From positions 1 to 64,000 of the forward strand of contig OZ257144.1 in assembly GCA_965279205.1 (NCBI GenBank): DNA of 64,000 nucleotides, read 5' to 3'. Shown here piece after piece: positions 1-10,231 of the stretch (position 1 is the first letter of the stretch; each line of letters opens with the position of its first letter). The translations under genes and the position numbers were made by a program. The notes under the pieces were generated by a model. That model was not told where the DNA came from, did not search any database, and saw only the letters and a program-made list of their open reading frames with translations. This DNA comes from UBA7672 sp965279205. Lineage in GTDB: Bacteria > Pseudomonadota > Alphaproteobacteria > Caulobacterales > Hyphomonadaceae.

Positions 1-161
1 GCCATTCCGACGGCGAGATGCTCAATCTGCTCGGCGATGAAGCCAGCCTCTGGCAGAAGCATCTGTCGGAAGGCGCGAAGGTCCATCTCTACGGCAAGCG
101 CCGAGCCGCCGATGGGCGGAAGATGGGGCATGTCACGAAGCTGAAGCCGCGCGGATCCTGA
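1..161 (+). CDS. purK: PurK C-terminal fragment (5-(carboxyamino)imidazole ribonucleotide synthase)
   Basis: The window opens inside a reading frame that starts at base 3 and ends with TGA at 159-161. The last about 52 residues contain the pattern LYGK followed by GRKMGHVT, which is the conserved end of PurK. PurK is the ATP-grasp enzyme that makes N5-CAIR from AIR, ATP and bicarbonate in purine synthesis. Only the C-terminal tail is visible, so the ATP-grasp core cannot be checked. The gene converges on the COQ9 gene, whose stop lies 6 bases downstream. Confidence 0.75.
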   Translation, partial: HSDGEMLNLLGDEASLWQKHLSEGAKVHLYGKRRAADGRKMGHVTKLKPRGS

Positions 162-167
162 AGCGGA

Positions 168-809
168 TCACTTGCGCTGGCCGAACAGATCCATCGGGTC
201 GGGCATCTTCGAGACGGCGTCCTTGACCTGTCCCTTGAACTTCTCGAACTGCATGACGTTTTCGATGCGGCGTTCGAGGAAGTCGTCGATCTGCTGCTGG
301 TCGTCCGTACCGAGCCAGACAGCCAGGGTCGAGCCGATGACGCCGGAAAGGATCATCCGCTTGGTGTACCAGTTGAAGTCGGTCGATTTGTCGCCAAGCC
401 CCGACCAGATCGCATCCGCCGCCGCCCAGACGCCCTTCGGCCCGGTTAGCAGGTTGGCCGGCGAGGCAGCCGCCCGCTTCACCGCGGCCTTGTGACGCCC
501 GAGTTCAGCCAGCCAGGCCTTCACCCCCGCCGCCACCTTCTGGCGCACCTTCATGGCGGCGATGTCTGGATCATTGAGGCGGGCGCCGGGCGCCCTGGCC
601 GCCCTTGTCCCGAATGCCTCCAGCAGGTCGGCTACGCCATTCGGCGCCGCCAGCAGGGCCTGGCCCTCGGTCAGACCGGCTTTTTGGGCGGCCCGGGCCA
701 GCCCGGCCTGCGTCCACCCTGTTTCGGGGGCGAGTTCCAGCAGGGCGTCCAGGAGCTGGTCCCGGAACCGGTCACTGGGGGCTCCGTCCTTGGACTCGGT
801 GTCGCTCAT
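168..809 (-). CDS. COQ9 family protein (ubiquinone biosynthesis accessory protein)
   Basis: This 213-residue protein has the COQ9 layout: a TetR-like helical N-terminus with a typical 'GWTQAGLARAAQKAGL' type helix-turn-helix, then a C-terminal helical region containing KRMILSGVIGSTLAVWLGTD. COQ9 proteins bind lipids and assist COQ7-dependent hydroxylation in ubiquinone synthesis. The ATG at 809 is preceded by an AGGA sequence at suitable spacing. The gene is divergent from rpsU, the usual alphaproteobacterial arrangement. Length and motifs are normal; I see nothing odd. Confidence 0.85.
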   Translation of the reverse strand: MSDTESKDGAPSDRFRDQLLDALLELAPETGWTQAGLARAAQKAGLTEGQALLAAPNGVADLLEAFGTRAARAPGARLNDPDIAAMKVRQKVAAGVKAWLAELGRHKAAVKRAAASPANLLTGPKGVWAAADAIWSGLGDKSTDFNWYTKRMILSGVIGSTLAVWLGTDDQQQIDDFLERRIENVMQFEKFKGQVKDAVSKMPDPMDLFGQRK

Positions 810-1026
810 TGGTGAAATCCTGAGCCAAAGGACAGTAGGCAGGCCCGTTTTCCTATGATATCGGACCCGCGCCTGCCCGTCATGGCCTAGTCATGGGGAG
901 CGGTCACAATCACCCGTCGAACGGGCCAGCGCATCCTCAAAAGGGAGCGATCAGGGCCTTTTCGGCGTTTCTGCATTCCAAGAGCCAACCCCCGGGGCCG
1001 GCCGGGAAACCGATGGAGAGTTTCAA

Positions 1027-1245
1027 ATAGTTCAGATCGTGGTCCGCGATAACAACGTCGATCAGGCGTTGAAAGCGCTGAAAAAGAAGATGCAACGCGA
1101 AGGTCTCTTCCGGGAGATGAAGCGCCGCAACCATTTCGAGAAGCCCTCCGAGCGCAAGGCGCGCGAAAAGGCTGAAGCCGTCCGCCGCGCGCGGAAACTG
1201 GCTCGCAAACGCGCCCAGCGTGAAGGCCTCCTGCCGAAAACCTAG
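1027..1245 (+). CDS. rpsU: 30S ribosomal protein S21, probably with an ATA start
   Basis: The frame encodes the basic alphaproteobacterial S21 protein: VRDNNVDQALKALKKKMQ followed by an Arg/Lys-rich tail ending REGLLPKT. S21 is a small 30S subunit protein that helps initiation. The family normally begins MVQI-VVRDNN. Here the codons upstream of the first GTG (1039) read ATA GTT CAG ATC, which gives exactly VQI behind an ATA at 1027. A GGAG-type Shine-Dalgarno lies at 1015-1020, six bases before ATA but 18 before GTG. Between the in-frame TGA at 856-858 and GTG 1039 there is no ATG, GTG or TTG in frame. A GTG start at 1039 (68 residues) remains possible. Confidence 0.9.
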   Translation: MVQIVVRDNNVDQALKALKKKMQREGLFREMKRRNHFEKPSERKAREKAEAVRRARKLARKRAQREGLLPKT

Positions 1246-1285
1246 ACGGCCCGGGATTCCGGCCGGATATCCCGAACGAACACAT

Positions 1286-1325
1286 GACGCCGGCGATGCA
1301 CCCTGCATCGCCGGCGTCTGCATTT
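1286..1325 (+). terminator. Strong hairpin downstream of rpsU
   Basis: A perfect 15-bp inverted repeat (1286-1300 and 1304-1318, loop CCC) follows the rpsU stop by 40 bases. Only a short T-poor tail (TGCATTT) follows, so termination may be partly Rho-assisted, or the stem may stabilise the rpsU mRNA 3' end. Confidence 0.65.
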
Positions 1326-1392
1326 ACGGTACAGCTCTTGCGTCGCTTCATCGCGCAGGCATTAACCGAATGACCAAGGCTGGGGAGCTGTC

Positions 1393-3006
1393 TTGAAACT
1401 TTCGCCGGCCCTCGCCGCCAGCGCCAAGGCAACAACGCTCGATCGCATCGACGCAGGCGGCATCGACGCGATCGTCGTCGGCGCCGGCGCAGCAGGTGGA
1501 CTCGCCGCCCTGCTGCTCACCGAATCCGGGCTCACCACACTTGTGCTCGATGCTGGTGTCAGCGGCGCGGTGCGCCGCCCGTTCACCGCGCCCTTCTCCG
1601 CCATCGTGCGCACCGTCGCGACGCCCGAACTCTTCTCGGCGCTTCCGCCGGCTATTTCGAATCTGGGCCGCAAGGGCCTGCGCGCCGCCGGCCTGCTGCG
1701 CCAACCCATGCAGTCGCGCTGCTTCGCCTGGCAGATGGATCCATCGCAATTCGTCGACGACCGCGACAATCCCTACACGTCGGAACCGGGAACGGAGTTT
1801 ACCTGGTTTCGTGTCCGCCAGCCTGGCGGCCGCATGATCGTGCCTGGGCATGGCCGGCAATACTATCGCCTGTCGCCTATGGACTTCCGGCCCGACGATG
1901 GCCTCAGCCCCAACTGGCCCGTCGAACAGGGCGAACTCAACGATTGGTACGCGTCGGTCGAGCACCGCCTTCGGCTGTCCGGCCGTCGCGACGGCGTCGA
2001 CTGGACGCCAGACAGCGAGATCGCAAACGAGACCAGCGCCACGTCTGCCGAGCAGGATCTGATCAACACAGTCTCCGCACGATGGCCCAGCGCACGCCCT
2101 GTGCTTGGCCGCTTTGCCCAGCCACTCAACTCGCTCGATCAGGCAGCCGCGACCGGCAAGCTGCTCTTCCGAGGCGGCGCGATCGTTCGCGAAATCCTGA
2201 CCGACGGCAAAGGCAAGACAACGGGCGTCGCCTTCGTTGATGACGCCAGCAGCACAACGCGCACTGCCATGACGCCGCTCGTCTTCCTCTGCGCCTCGAC
2301 GCTGGAGTCGACGCGCATCCTGTTGCTGTCGGGCGGCGACAACGGCCTTGGCCGCGCCTCAGGCGCACTGGGCCATAACCTGATGGATCACATCGTGATG
2401 AGCGCGCAGGGCCAGGGCGCGCCTCTGCCCGGCGGCCGTGTGACGCTCGAGAGCGGCCGCAGTGTCTTCCTGCCGCGCTTCGATCGCCGCGATGGCGGCA
2501 CCGGCGAAGGCCAGCGCGGCTACGGCGTGCAGCTCTACCGCTCGTCCCAGGGCCAGGGATCCTTCTTCCAGGCCGTGTCGTTTTCGGAGATGACACCGCG
2601 TCCGGAAAACCGGGTCGAGCTGGACATGAACCGCAAGGACCGCTGGGGCATCCCCACCCTTCGTATCGCCTGCGCTCTCGATGAGGCCGAACTCACTCGC
2701 GCCAACCGGCAGGCGAACGCCATCCGCGAGATCGCCGAGGCCGCAAAAGTGAAGCTCGCGGACATCAACACGCGCCCGTCTCCGCCCGGCATGGCCATCC
2801 ACGAATGCGGCACGGCGCGCATGGGAGAGACCCCGGAAACCTCCGTTCTGGACCCCCACAATGAGTGTTGGGACGCGCGTGGGCTGTTCGTGACTGATGC
2901 CTCGGCTTTCCCGTCGCAGGGCACACAGAACCCCACGCTGACCCTGATGGCGCTGACCGCACGCGCCGTTGCCAGAGCCACTGGCAGCGCCAGGCCAGCT
3001 GCGTAG
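1393..3006 (+). CDS. GMC-family FAD-dependent oxidoreductase
   Basis: This 537-residue protein has an N-terminal FAD-binding Rossmann motif (DAIVVGAGAAGG, about residues 25-36) and the C-terminal GMC signature: HECGTARMG with the probable catalytic His, then FVTDASAFPSQGTQNP with the conserved Asn. GMC enzymes oxidise alcohols and sugars, passing electrons to FAD and then to oxygen or a quinone/cytochrome. The substrate cannot be read from sequence. The start is TTG at 1393 with a GGGGAG ribosome site 7 bases upstream. No Tat or Sec signal is evident, so it is probably cytoplasmic or membrane-associated. Confidence 0.85.
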   Translation: MKLSPALAASAKATTLDRIDAGGIDAIVVGAGAAGGLAALLLTESGLTTLVLDAGVSGAVRRPFTAPFSAIVRTVATPELFSALPPAISNLGRKGLRAAGLLRQPMQSRCFAWQMDPSQFVDDRDNPYTSEPGTEFTWFRVRQPGGRMIVPGHGRQYYRLSPMDFRPDDGLSPNWPVEQGELNDWYASVEHRLRLSGRRDGVDWTPDSEIANETSATSAEQDLINTVSARWPSARPVLGRFAQPLNSLDQAAATGKLLFRGGAIVREILTDGKGKTTGVAFVDDASSTTRTAMTPLVFLCASTLESTRILLLSGGDNGLGRASGALGHNLMDHIVMSAQGQGAPLPGGRVTLESGRSVFLPRFDRRDGGTGEGQRGYGVQLYRSSQGQGSFFQAVSFSEMTPRPENRVELDMNRKDRWGIPTLRIACALDEAELTRANRQANAIREIAEAAKVKLADINTRPSPPGMAIHECGTARMGETPETSVLDPHNECWDARGLFVTDASAFPSQGTQNPTLTLMALTARAVARATGSARPAA

Positions 3007-3046
3007 CGTCGTTGAATCGCCGCGCAGCCCGGTGCAGCTTCCGGCC

Positions 3047-3259
3047 ATGGGTGTTGTGGGCTGGATCCTGATCGTGAAGGGCGCGCTGTTCCTGTTCGGA
3101 GCGCGCTATGTCGTCGAGCAACTGCTCGCCGTGCACCCGGTCACCTTCGGCCACGCGACTCAGGGCGAGAACGGATTTCGCCGCTACACTGGCAAGCTGC
3201 GCCGCGCAGGCCTCAGCCTCATCCTGATCGGCGCGGCGATGGTCTGGCTGCTCGGATAA
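3047..3259 (+). CDS. Small two-helix membrane protein
   Basis: A 70-residue protein starts at ATG 3047, 40 bases after the GMC gene. It has hydrophobic segments at about residues 2-20 (GVVGWILIVKGALFLFGA) and 53-69 (LSLILIGAAMVWLLG), joined by a polar loop. No family is recognised. It may be co-transcribed with the oxidoreductase and act near the membrane; that is inferred from position only. Confidence 0.55.
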   Translation: MGVVGWILIVKGALFLFGARYVVEQLLAVHPVTFGHATQGENGFRRYTGKLRRAGLSLILIGAAMVWLLG

Positions 3260-3289
3260 AAAAAGAGGGACAGGGCGAAGCCCCGTCCC
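3258..3289 (-). terminator. Intrinsic terminator of the sigma-54 regulator gene
   Basis: Read on the minus strand, an imperfect GC-rich stem (3267-3289) with a short loop is followed by a run of U residues (complement of the A-run at 3257-3264). It lies 33 bases beyond the stop of the minus-strand response regulator and touches the stop codon of the opposing small membrane protein. Confidence 0.75.
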
Positions 3290-3321
3290 CCACACCTCAA
3301 CAAACCCGTTCAGAGACAGTC

Positions 3322-4767
<1,446 letters not shown>

Positions 4768-5017
4768 GTCCACACACCATCATTGCCGGGGGCTCTTGGG
4801 CGGCCTCCCTGTTCCGCATCAAACTGGCACGAAGGGTTGAAAGTGGGTTTAAGCGGGTCCCGCGAATTTCACGCAACCGGCGGAATCCGCAGGGTTTTGG
4901 CCCAAACTGGCGCGAAAACGGCTCTCCTCGAGCGCTTACAGCCGCCGATTAGGTAAACCCCGGACGGCGCCGCGCCTGCTTCCTGAACAGCAGATTAAGC
5001 AGATCGGGAGCAGCCGG

Positions 5018-5455
5018 GTGTCCTGGCGTCGCCTTTCAGGCGCAACACTGATGATCCTCGGCGCCGCCGCCATCATGACGGCGGTGATGATCGCGTCTGT
5101 CATCGTTGGCCGCTTCGTCGACTGGAATGATCCGGCCCGCATGCTGCCCACAACTTCGATCACGCTCGCCATCCTGTTTTCTGGTCTGGGCCTCATGGCT
5201 GGCGGACGCTGGATCTATGGTAGCTGGAACGGACGCTCGCCGATCGCCAACGCTATCGCCTATGGCATCCGCACGGCGGGGCTGATCCTCGCCTGTGTCC
5301 TCGGCCTGATGCTGGTCTTCGTGTTCGCGACCGGCATGAAACCGGAAGACGCGCGTGTTGCAATCACGCTCATGTTCGGCCTTGCCGCCAGCATCGGTCT
5401 GATCCTGATCGGCTTGTGCCTGCCCACAGGCAGCGGCCGCATCTATCTCGACTGA
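5018..5455 (+). CDS. Four-helix membrane protein of unknown function
   Basis: The 145-residue protein starts at GTG 5018 behind a GGGAG ribosome site. It shows four hydrophobic segments, at about residues 8-30, 45-63, 82-106 and 114-134. No catalytic or binding motif is seen. It is divergent from the sigma-54 regulator, with 250 bases between, and converges on the RNA methyltransferase gene with an 8-base gap. Family not recognised. Confidence 0.6.
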   Translation: MSWRRLSGATLMILGAAAIMTAVMIASVIVGRFVDWNDPARMLPTTSITLAILFSGLGLMAGGRWIYGSWNGRSPIANAIAYGIRTAGLILACVLGLMLVFVFATGMKPEDARVAITLMFGLAASIGLILIGLCLPTGSGRIYLD

Positions 5456-5462
5456 TCCTGTT

Positions 5463-5960
5463 TCAGTCTTCTTTCGCAGGCCCGCCCGACGCAACCGGCC
5501 GCGCCGGATAGCCGCCAAGCGCCAGCGTGCGGTCGTACATTACCAGCGCGCCCGCCAGCGAAACATTGATGCAGAAGCGTGTCGGGATTTTCACGATGTG
5601 GACGCAACGCGCCTGCATCTCCGGCGACAGGTCGCGCGCCTCCCCGCCCATCACATAGGCGGCCTGCAGCGGGTGGCGGAAGGTCGGTAGGTCGATCGCA
5701 TCGTCCGTCAGTTCGATGCCAACCAGCTGGCAGCCGCGCGGGAACTGCATGTCGGAGACCTTGTCCCAGAGATACCAGGGAATGTGCAGGTCGGACTTCG
5801 ACGTGTCGGCATGGTGCATAACGCGGATTTTCGGCGCCGCCGCGACCGAAAACGTGAATGCCGCGCCGAACGCATGCGCCGTGCGCTGCAGCGCGCCGAG
5901 ATTCATCGGCTTGGACAGGGATTCAACGCCGATCCCGAAATATCCACGAACGGTCTTCAT
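5463..5960 (-). CDS. SPOUT/TrmH-family RNA 2'-O-methyltransferase
   Basis: The 165-residue protein carries the SPOUT pattern: N-terminal KPMNLGALQRTAHAFGA (the NxG..R motif), a central AYVMGGEARDLS, and the C-terminal VKIPTRFCINVSLAGALVMYD that forms the knotted SAM site. Such enzymes methylate ribose in tRNA or rRNA; the target nucleoside is not deducible. The start at ATG 5960 gives the family's usual compact length. A longer open frame upstream to 6284 overlaps the neighbouring beta-propeller gene and lacks family similarity. Confidence 0.8.
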   Translation of the reverse strand: MKTVRGYFGIGVESLSKPMNLGALQRTAHAFGAAFTFSVAAAPKIRVMHHADTSKSDLHIPWYLWDKVSDMQFPRGCQLVGIELTDDAIDLPTFRHPLQAAYVMGGEARDLSPEMQARCVHIVKIPTRFCINVSLAGALVMYDRTLALGGYPARPVASGGPAKED

Positions 5961-6004
5961 CGGCGGATGAATGGCGCCCGCTGAAACGAAGTCAACGGCA
6001 AGGA

Positions 6005-7159
6005 CTATTGCCGGGCTGCAACAGCGTCGACCACGTCCGCCGGCATCATCGCCACGGTAACGTGCTTCGGCCCGTCGCCGCCCTTGATGCGTGCGACTTC
6101 CTTCGCCTCCACCAGCGAGATGATCGAGATCGTGTCCGCCCGGGTGTTGGGAACGATGCATGCCCCGTCGGCCTGCGCGATCGTCGCCCAGCCTGGCGCA
6201 TCGTCCACCGGTATCTCCCTGATCAGTTCCATCTCCGGCGCCTTCACCAGCGCAACATAGTCCGACGCCCGTCCAGCGAGGCACAGCGTCTTGCCGTCCT
6301 GCGTGATGTCCAGCCCGTGATGCGGCGCCTCGAAATCCCAGTCTTTCGCCGTCGCCCCCGGCTTGATCGACAGGTCCAGCCGCTTCGTCTCCTTGCCGGT
6401 CGCGAAATCGAACGAAGCCACCGCGTGGATGTTCGACATCTGCGCGTAGAACACCGTGCCTTCCGGATTCATGTGCCAGGGCCGGATGCCGAACGGCATC
6501 ACGATCTCTCGCGTGACCTCCAGCGTCTCGATGTCCGCGACGGTGAACGTCATCGGATTCTTCGGCGTCGCCTTCGGCACGGCCCCGGCCGGCAGGCCGG
6601 CGAGCTGGCCAAGGCTGGTGTTGTAGACGGATTTCCCGTCCTTCGAGATCTGGTTGTCATGCGGATAGACGCCTGACGGGAACCGTCCCTTCTCTTCGCC
6701 TGTCGCTGCGTCGATCTTCGCAACCTGATTGTCGAACATCACCGACACGAACAGCCACTTGCCGTCCGGCGTGATCGTCATGTGATCGGAGCGGCCGGTA
6801 TCCAGCTTGCGCACCCAGAGCGGCTTGCCGGTCGCGATGTCGAACGCCGCGACATCACCCATGTATCCGCGCGAGACATAGAGCGTGCTGCCATCGGGCG
6901 AGATGTCGGTATCCTGCGCGTAGTTCGGCGTGCCCGGCCGCTGGACGATGACCTTGTCGGGATTGATGTCGATCGTTCCAATGATCGTGCGCGCCGCGAC
7001 ATCCAGCAGGGAGACAGTGCCGCCCTCCGCATTGGCGATGAGCGCGATCTCGCGTGTCGCCGGTGCGACGGGCGCGGTCACCTGCTGTGGAGGCGCTGGC
7101 GTCCCGGGCTGGCATCCGGCGATCGCGAAACAGACACCCGCCAATGTGACAAGCCGCAT
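6005..7159 (-). CDS. YVTN beta-propeller repeat lipoprotein
   Basis: A 384-residue exported protein. The N-terminus MRLVTLAGVCFAIAGC is a lipoprotein signal with Cys16 as lipidation site. The rest is a series of beta-propeller blades with the YVTN flavour: repeated TISPDG/TLYVS, DIATGK, ITPDGKWLFVSV and DISKDGKSVYNTS units. These proteins sit in the periplasm and are often associated with quinoprotein or surface functions; the ligand is unknown. It is 43 bases upstream of the RNA methyltransferase on the same strand, without obvious functional link. Confidence 0.8.
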   Translation of the reverse strand: MRLVTLAGVCFAIAGCQPGTPAPPQQVTAPVAPATREIALIANAEGGTVSLLDVAARTIIGTIDINPDKVIVQRPGTPNYAQDTDISPDGSTLYVSRGYMGDVAAFDIATGKPLWVRKLDTGRSDHMTITPDGKWLFVSVMFDNQVAKIDAATGEEKGRFPSGVYPHDNQISKDGKSVYNTSLGQLAGLPAGAVPKATPKNPMTFTVADIETLEVTREIVMPFGIRPWHMNPEGTVFYAQMSNIHAVASFDFATGKETKRLDLSIKPGATAKDWDFEAPHHGLDITQDGKTLCLAGRASDYVALVKAPEMELIREIPVDDAPGWATIAQADGACIVPNTRADTISIISLVEAKEVARIKGGDGPKHVTVAMMPADVVDAVAARQ

Positions 7160-7299
7160 TTCGTCCCTCCCCTTGCCGGCAACGCGGCAAGCTCGTGCAA
7201 CCCGACGAACCGGTCAAGGAAACCTTCGATTGGCTGCGTCCGGCGCAGGCCTTGTTAACCGGGCCAGGACTAGGCTGGCGACGAATTCAGGGGCTGGGC

Positions 7300-8376
7300 G
7301 TGACGCAGCATCGTTTTCTGGCGCTCGACGGACTGCGCGGCATTGCCGCTCTCGCAGTCTTCACGGTCCATCCGGCCGATCACACGCTCGCAACGCTGCT
7401 TCCGGGAAGCTACCTCGCGGTCGACCTGTTCTTCCTGCTCAGCGGCTTTGTCATCGCGCATGCCTATGGCGACAGGCTGGGACGCGACATGGGCGTCCCG
7501 CAGTTTGTTCTCGCGCGCTATGTCCGGCTTGCTCCCATGCATCTGCTCGGCGCAGCGATCGGCTTCGCAGTGCTTGCCTGGCTCGCGCTCGACGCCGGAC
7601 GGAACATCGCGCCGCTGGCTGGCGCCGCTGCATCGTCCCTCGCCTTCCTGCCGGCGACGCCATTCGTCCCGGAGCAGGCGCTGTTTCCCCTCAACTACCC
7701 GGCCTGGTCGCTCTTCTTCGAGATCGTGGCGAACACGGCCTTCGCACTGATCCTGGTGTTTGCGCCACGGCTGAAGCTGTGGCCGCTGATCGCGCTGGCA
7801 GGCGCATGCCTCGTGGCGGCGGCCCTGTCCTACGGCTCGCTCGATGCCGGTGTACGGTATGACGGCTTCCTGCTCGCGCTTGCACGCGTGGTGTTCTCCT
7901 TCTTCGTCGGCGTTGCGCTGTTCCGGTTGTGGAAGCGGAAGCCCATGTCCGTTGGCGTACCAGCGCCGATGTTGGCTCTGGCCATGGTTGCTGTCTTCGC
8001 CATTCCCGCGACCGGATTCCGGAGCGCGTTCGACCTCGCGGCGGTCACGATCATCTTTCCCGCCCTGATCTTCCTCGGCGCCAGCAGTCAGCCGAAGGCG
8101 CTGGCCGGCGCATGCACGACGCTGGGCGCCGCGTCCTATCCCTTCTACGCGATCCACGTGCCGATGCTGCTTCTGCTCGACGCCTGCATTGCCGCTACCG
8201 GCCTCGCTCCATCGCTCGCAACATTCGGTGTCGCCGGCGTTCTTGGCGCGGCGGTCCTGATATTTGGCGCGGCGCTGATGCTGGACCGCGTCTACGACCA
8301 GCCCGTGCGCCGCCAGATTAACCGGCTGCTCGCCGGCAGGCGCAGTCGCGAGACGCAGGATCTGTCTGCCAGCTAG
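7300..8376 (+). CDS. Acyltransferase 3 (OafA/YrhL-type) membrane protein
   Basis: The protein begins at GTG 7300 (VTQHRFLALDGLRGIAALAV), giving 358 residues; the longer frame from 7195 adds a non-conserved leader. The DGLRG-AAL motif, the FFLLSGFVIAHAYG motif and about ten hydrophobic segments define the acyltransferase 3 family, which moves acetyl or other acyl groups onto lipids or polysaccharides outside the cytoplasm. A His in the N-terminal helix region (TVHPADH) matches the expected catalytic area. The acceptor is unknown. Confidence 0.8.
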   Translation: MTQHRFLALDGLRGIAALAVFTVHPADHTLATLLPGSYLAVDLFFLLSGFVIAHAYGDRLGRDMGVPQFVLARYVRLAPMHLLGAAIGFAVLAWLALDAGRNIAPLAGAAASSLAFLPATPFVPEQALFPLNYPAWSLFFEIVANTAFALILVFAPRLKLWPLIALAGACLVAAALSYGSLDAGVRYDGFLLALARVVFSFFVGVALFRLWKRKPMSVGVPAPMLALAMVAVFAIPATGFRSAFDLAAVTIIFPALIFLGASSQPKALAGACTTLGAASYPFYAIHVPMLLLLDACIAATGLAPSLATFGVAGVLGAAVLIFGAALMLDRVYDQPVRRQINRLLAGRRSRETQDLSAS

Positions 8377-8408
8377 GAATTCTCAGGGCGGCCTGCTGGC
8401 GTGCGATA

Positions 8409-9032
8409 TCAGCTCGTCGCGACAGGGCGTGCGGGAGGCGAGGAGCTTCCCTGAATGCACCGTTCGAGCAGGTCGTCGTGAGTTTGCGCGATCACTTCCT
8501 GCAGTGCCCGATTGAGCGAATCGCGCGCCTCGTTATCGCCGCTGCCCCAGTTCACCTCCGTATGGTCGCCGCGAAAGATCTTCTCGCCGATGGGCGTTCC
8601 GGACTTCGCATAGCTCACGCGGACCACGACCGTGGCGGACTTCGCCATGGCGGGGCTTTCCATGTAGGACTTCAGCAGCGCGACGTTCAGCACGAAGCCG
8701 TCGCCGACGTTCGCCGCTTCAACCATGCGAATGCGTTTGTCCATCGACAGCGTCTCGAAGCCGGATCGGAGCCAGCCGATCGTATCGTCATGTTTGACGA
8801 AACGGCCGCCGAGATGACCCATGGTCTGGGTGTCAGAGCGCGCGTCGGTGACGTCGCCAACGCTGGCGCTGCAGACCGGAGGCGTATTGGCCTTCCTGGG
8901 CGTGTGGGCCCACGGATAGTTTCCCGCGGGCGCAAAAGACGAACTGAGCTGCACGGTTTCCCTGCTTGCGCAGGCTGACATCGCGACCAGCGCCAGGATG
9001 GCGCCGGCCGCGAGCGGGGATCGAGCCTTCAT
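8409..9032 (-). CDS. Putative lipoprotein, downstream gene of a two-gene operon
   Basis: The 207-residue protein begins MKARSPLAAGAILALVAMSAC, a signal peptide with a lipobox ending at the Cys. The mature part contains a GDVTDARSDTQTMGHLGGRF stretch of the kind seen in small periplasmic lipoproteins that bind or assemble others, but I do not recognise the family. It starts one base after the stop of the upstream lipoprotein gene, so the two are almost certainly co-translated and probably act together. Confidence 0.6.
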   Translation of the reverse strand: MKARSPLAAGAILALVAMSACASRETVQLSSSFAPAGNYPWAHTPRKANTPPVCSASVGDVTDARSDTQTMGHLGGRFVKHDDTIGWLRSGFETLSMDKRIRMVEAANVGDGFVLNVALLKSYMESPAMAKSATVVVRVSYAKSGTPIGEKIFRGDHTEVNWGSGDNEARDSLNRALQEVIAQTHDDLLERCIQGSSSPPARPVATS

Positions 9033-9033
9033 C

Positions 9034-10029
9034 CTAGCGCCACCGCGGATTGTCTTTTTTCTCTTTCGGCTGGGGCGGGGCCTGCGCCAGCGGCGCAAGC
9101 GCGACGTGGGTGACATAGATCTGTCCGCCACTGGCGAGCGCGACCTGCGTGCCGACATCGTCCTTGGCCACGACATGACCCCAGATGAGTTCGGCTTCGA
9201 ACGGTTGCAGCTTGGTCGTCTTCGGATCGAAAGCGGCCGCGGGATCCGTCACGAGGTCAGCCGCGAGCATCTGCGTCAGCTTGGCCGAGCCAAGCTTCAA
9301 CGCCTCGCGCATCGGGGCGCCGCTGTTGGCCGCCCAAAGCGCGATGTTGGCGTCGCGGTTGTTGGTGGCCTTGGGAATCGCGGTCCGGAAACTGAAATAG
9401 TTGCGGTAGAGATCGTTGGTATTGGTGACCTGCGACGCCTTGGGATCGAACTTCTCAGGCAACAGGGCCTGCAGGTCGGATGTTTTCGGCAGAACGCGGG
9501 GCGCGATCGTGATCGTGAGCTCGTCGGCGTTGAAATTAAGTTCGTAAGAGGCCGGGACGAGCAGCATGGCGCTGGCTTTCGAGTCCTTGAGGACCTTTTC
9601 GAGGTTCGCGGGCGTGATTTCCTTTACAACCCTGGAGTCGCCGGAATTGAGCCAGGCGGCCTGCGCCAGGGCGACCTTGAGGTCGGTCTGGATCATGTCG
9701 TCGAAGTTGAGATCGACTAGCGCATTGCGCAGCGGCTTGACCGATGTTTCGGCGGCAGCGGCATTGGAGGCGTCGATACCGGCTTCGACCAGCGAACCGA
9801 CCAGGGCGCCCAGCAGGCCAAAGGAAGCCGCCGCGCCTGCCGAGGCGCCCGCGGTGGTAGGTACGGCGATCGTGATCTCGTTCTGCGCGATCGTCGTGAC
9901 GACTTCAGTCGCCGCGATCTTGTCGCGCGCCGCCAGCGGCATGTTGCGATTCATTGGTCCAGGCGTGGCGCACGCAGAAGCGAGCACAACGGTAGCGAGT
10001 GCGGCTAGCGCCGCCTTGTACATGTTCAT
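9034..10029 (-). CDS. Putative lipoprotein with glycine-zipper-like segment
   Basis: The ATG at 10029 lies 7 bases after a GGGGGA ribosome site and gives 331 residues. The N-terminus (KAALAALATVVLASAC) is a lipoprotein signal. A Gly/Ala-rich hydrophobic stretch, GASAGAAASFGLLGALVGSL, follows at about residues 57-76 and could insert in a membrane. The rest is soluble. No family recognised. The next gene downstream is separated by a single base. Confidence 0.6.
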   Translation of the reverse strand: MNMYKAALAALATVVLASACATPGPMNRNMPLAARDKIAATEVVTTIAQNEITIAVPTTAGASAGAAASFGLLGALVGSLVEAGIDASNAAAAETSVKPLRNALVDLNFDDMIQTDLKVALAQAAWLNSGDSRVVKEITPANLEKVLKDSKASAMLLVPASYELNFNADELTITIAPRVLPKTSDLQALLPEKFDPKASQVTNTNDLYRNYFSFRTAIPKATNNRDANIALWAANSGAPMREALKLGSAKLTQMLAADLVTDPAAAFDPKTTKLQPFEAELIWGHVVAKDDVGTQVALASGGQIYVTHVALAPLAQAPPQPKEKKDNPRWR

Positions 10030-10231
10030 GATGAAGTCCCCCGAGATCTTGTCTTGTTGCGTGGATAAACGCACGTCCCCGTATGCTTGAACCCTAGGCG
10101 AACTTCCGGGGGGAATTCAAGACGGTCCGAAACCGGCGGCCGGGGTCAACGAATTCGGCGCTACAGGATGACAGTCCCGGACGGGTCAGCTAATCGGGTT
10201 CCGACAGTCCTGAGCGTCGGAGCGACCACCC

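Noticed and set aside
4774..5017. TGGCAC...TTGA resembling a sigma-54 -24/-12 promoter near 4827
   Set aside because: The -12 element lacks the GC at the required spacing (GG-N10-GC is not met), and it points away from the regulator gene.
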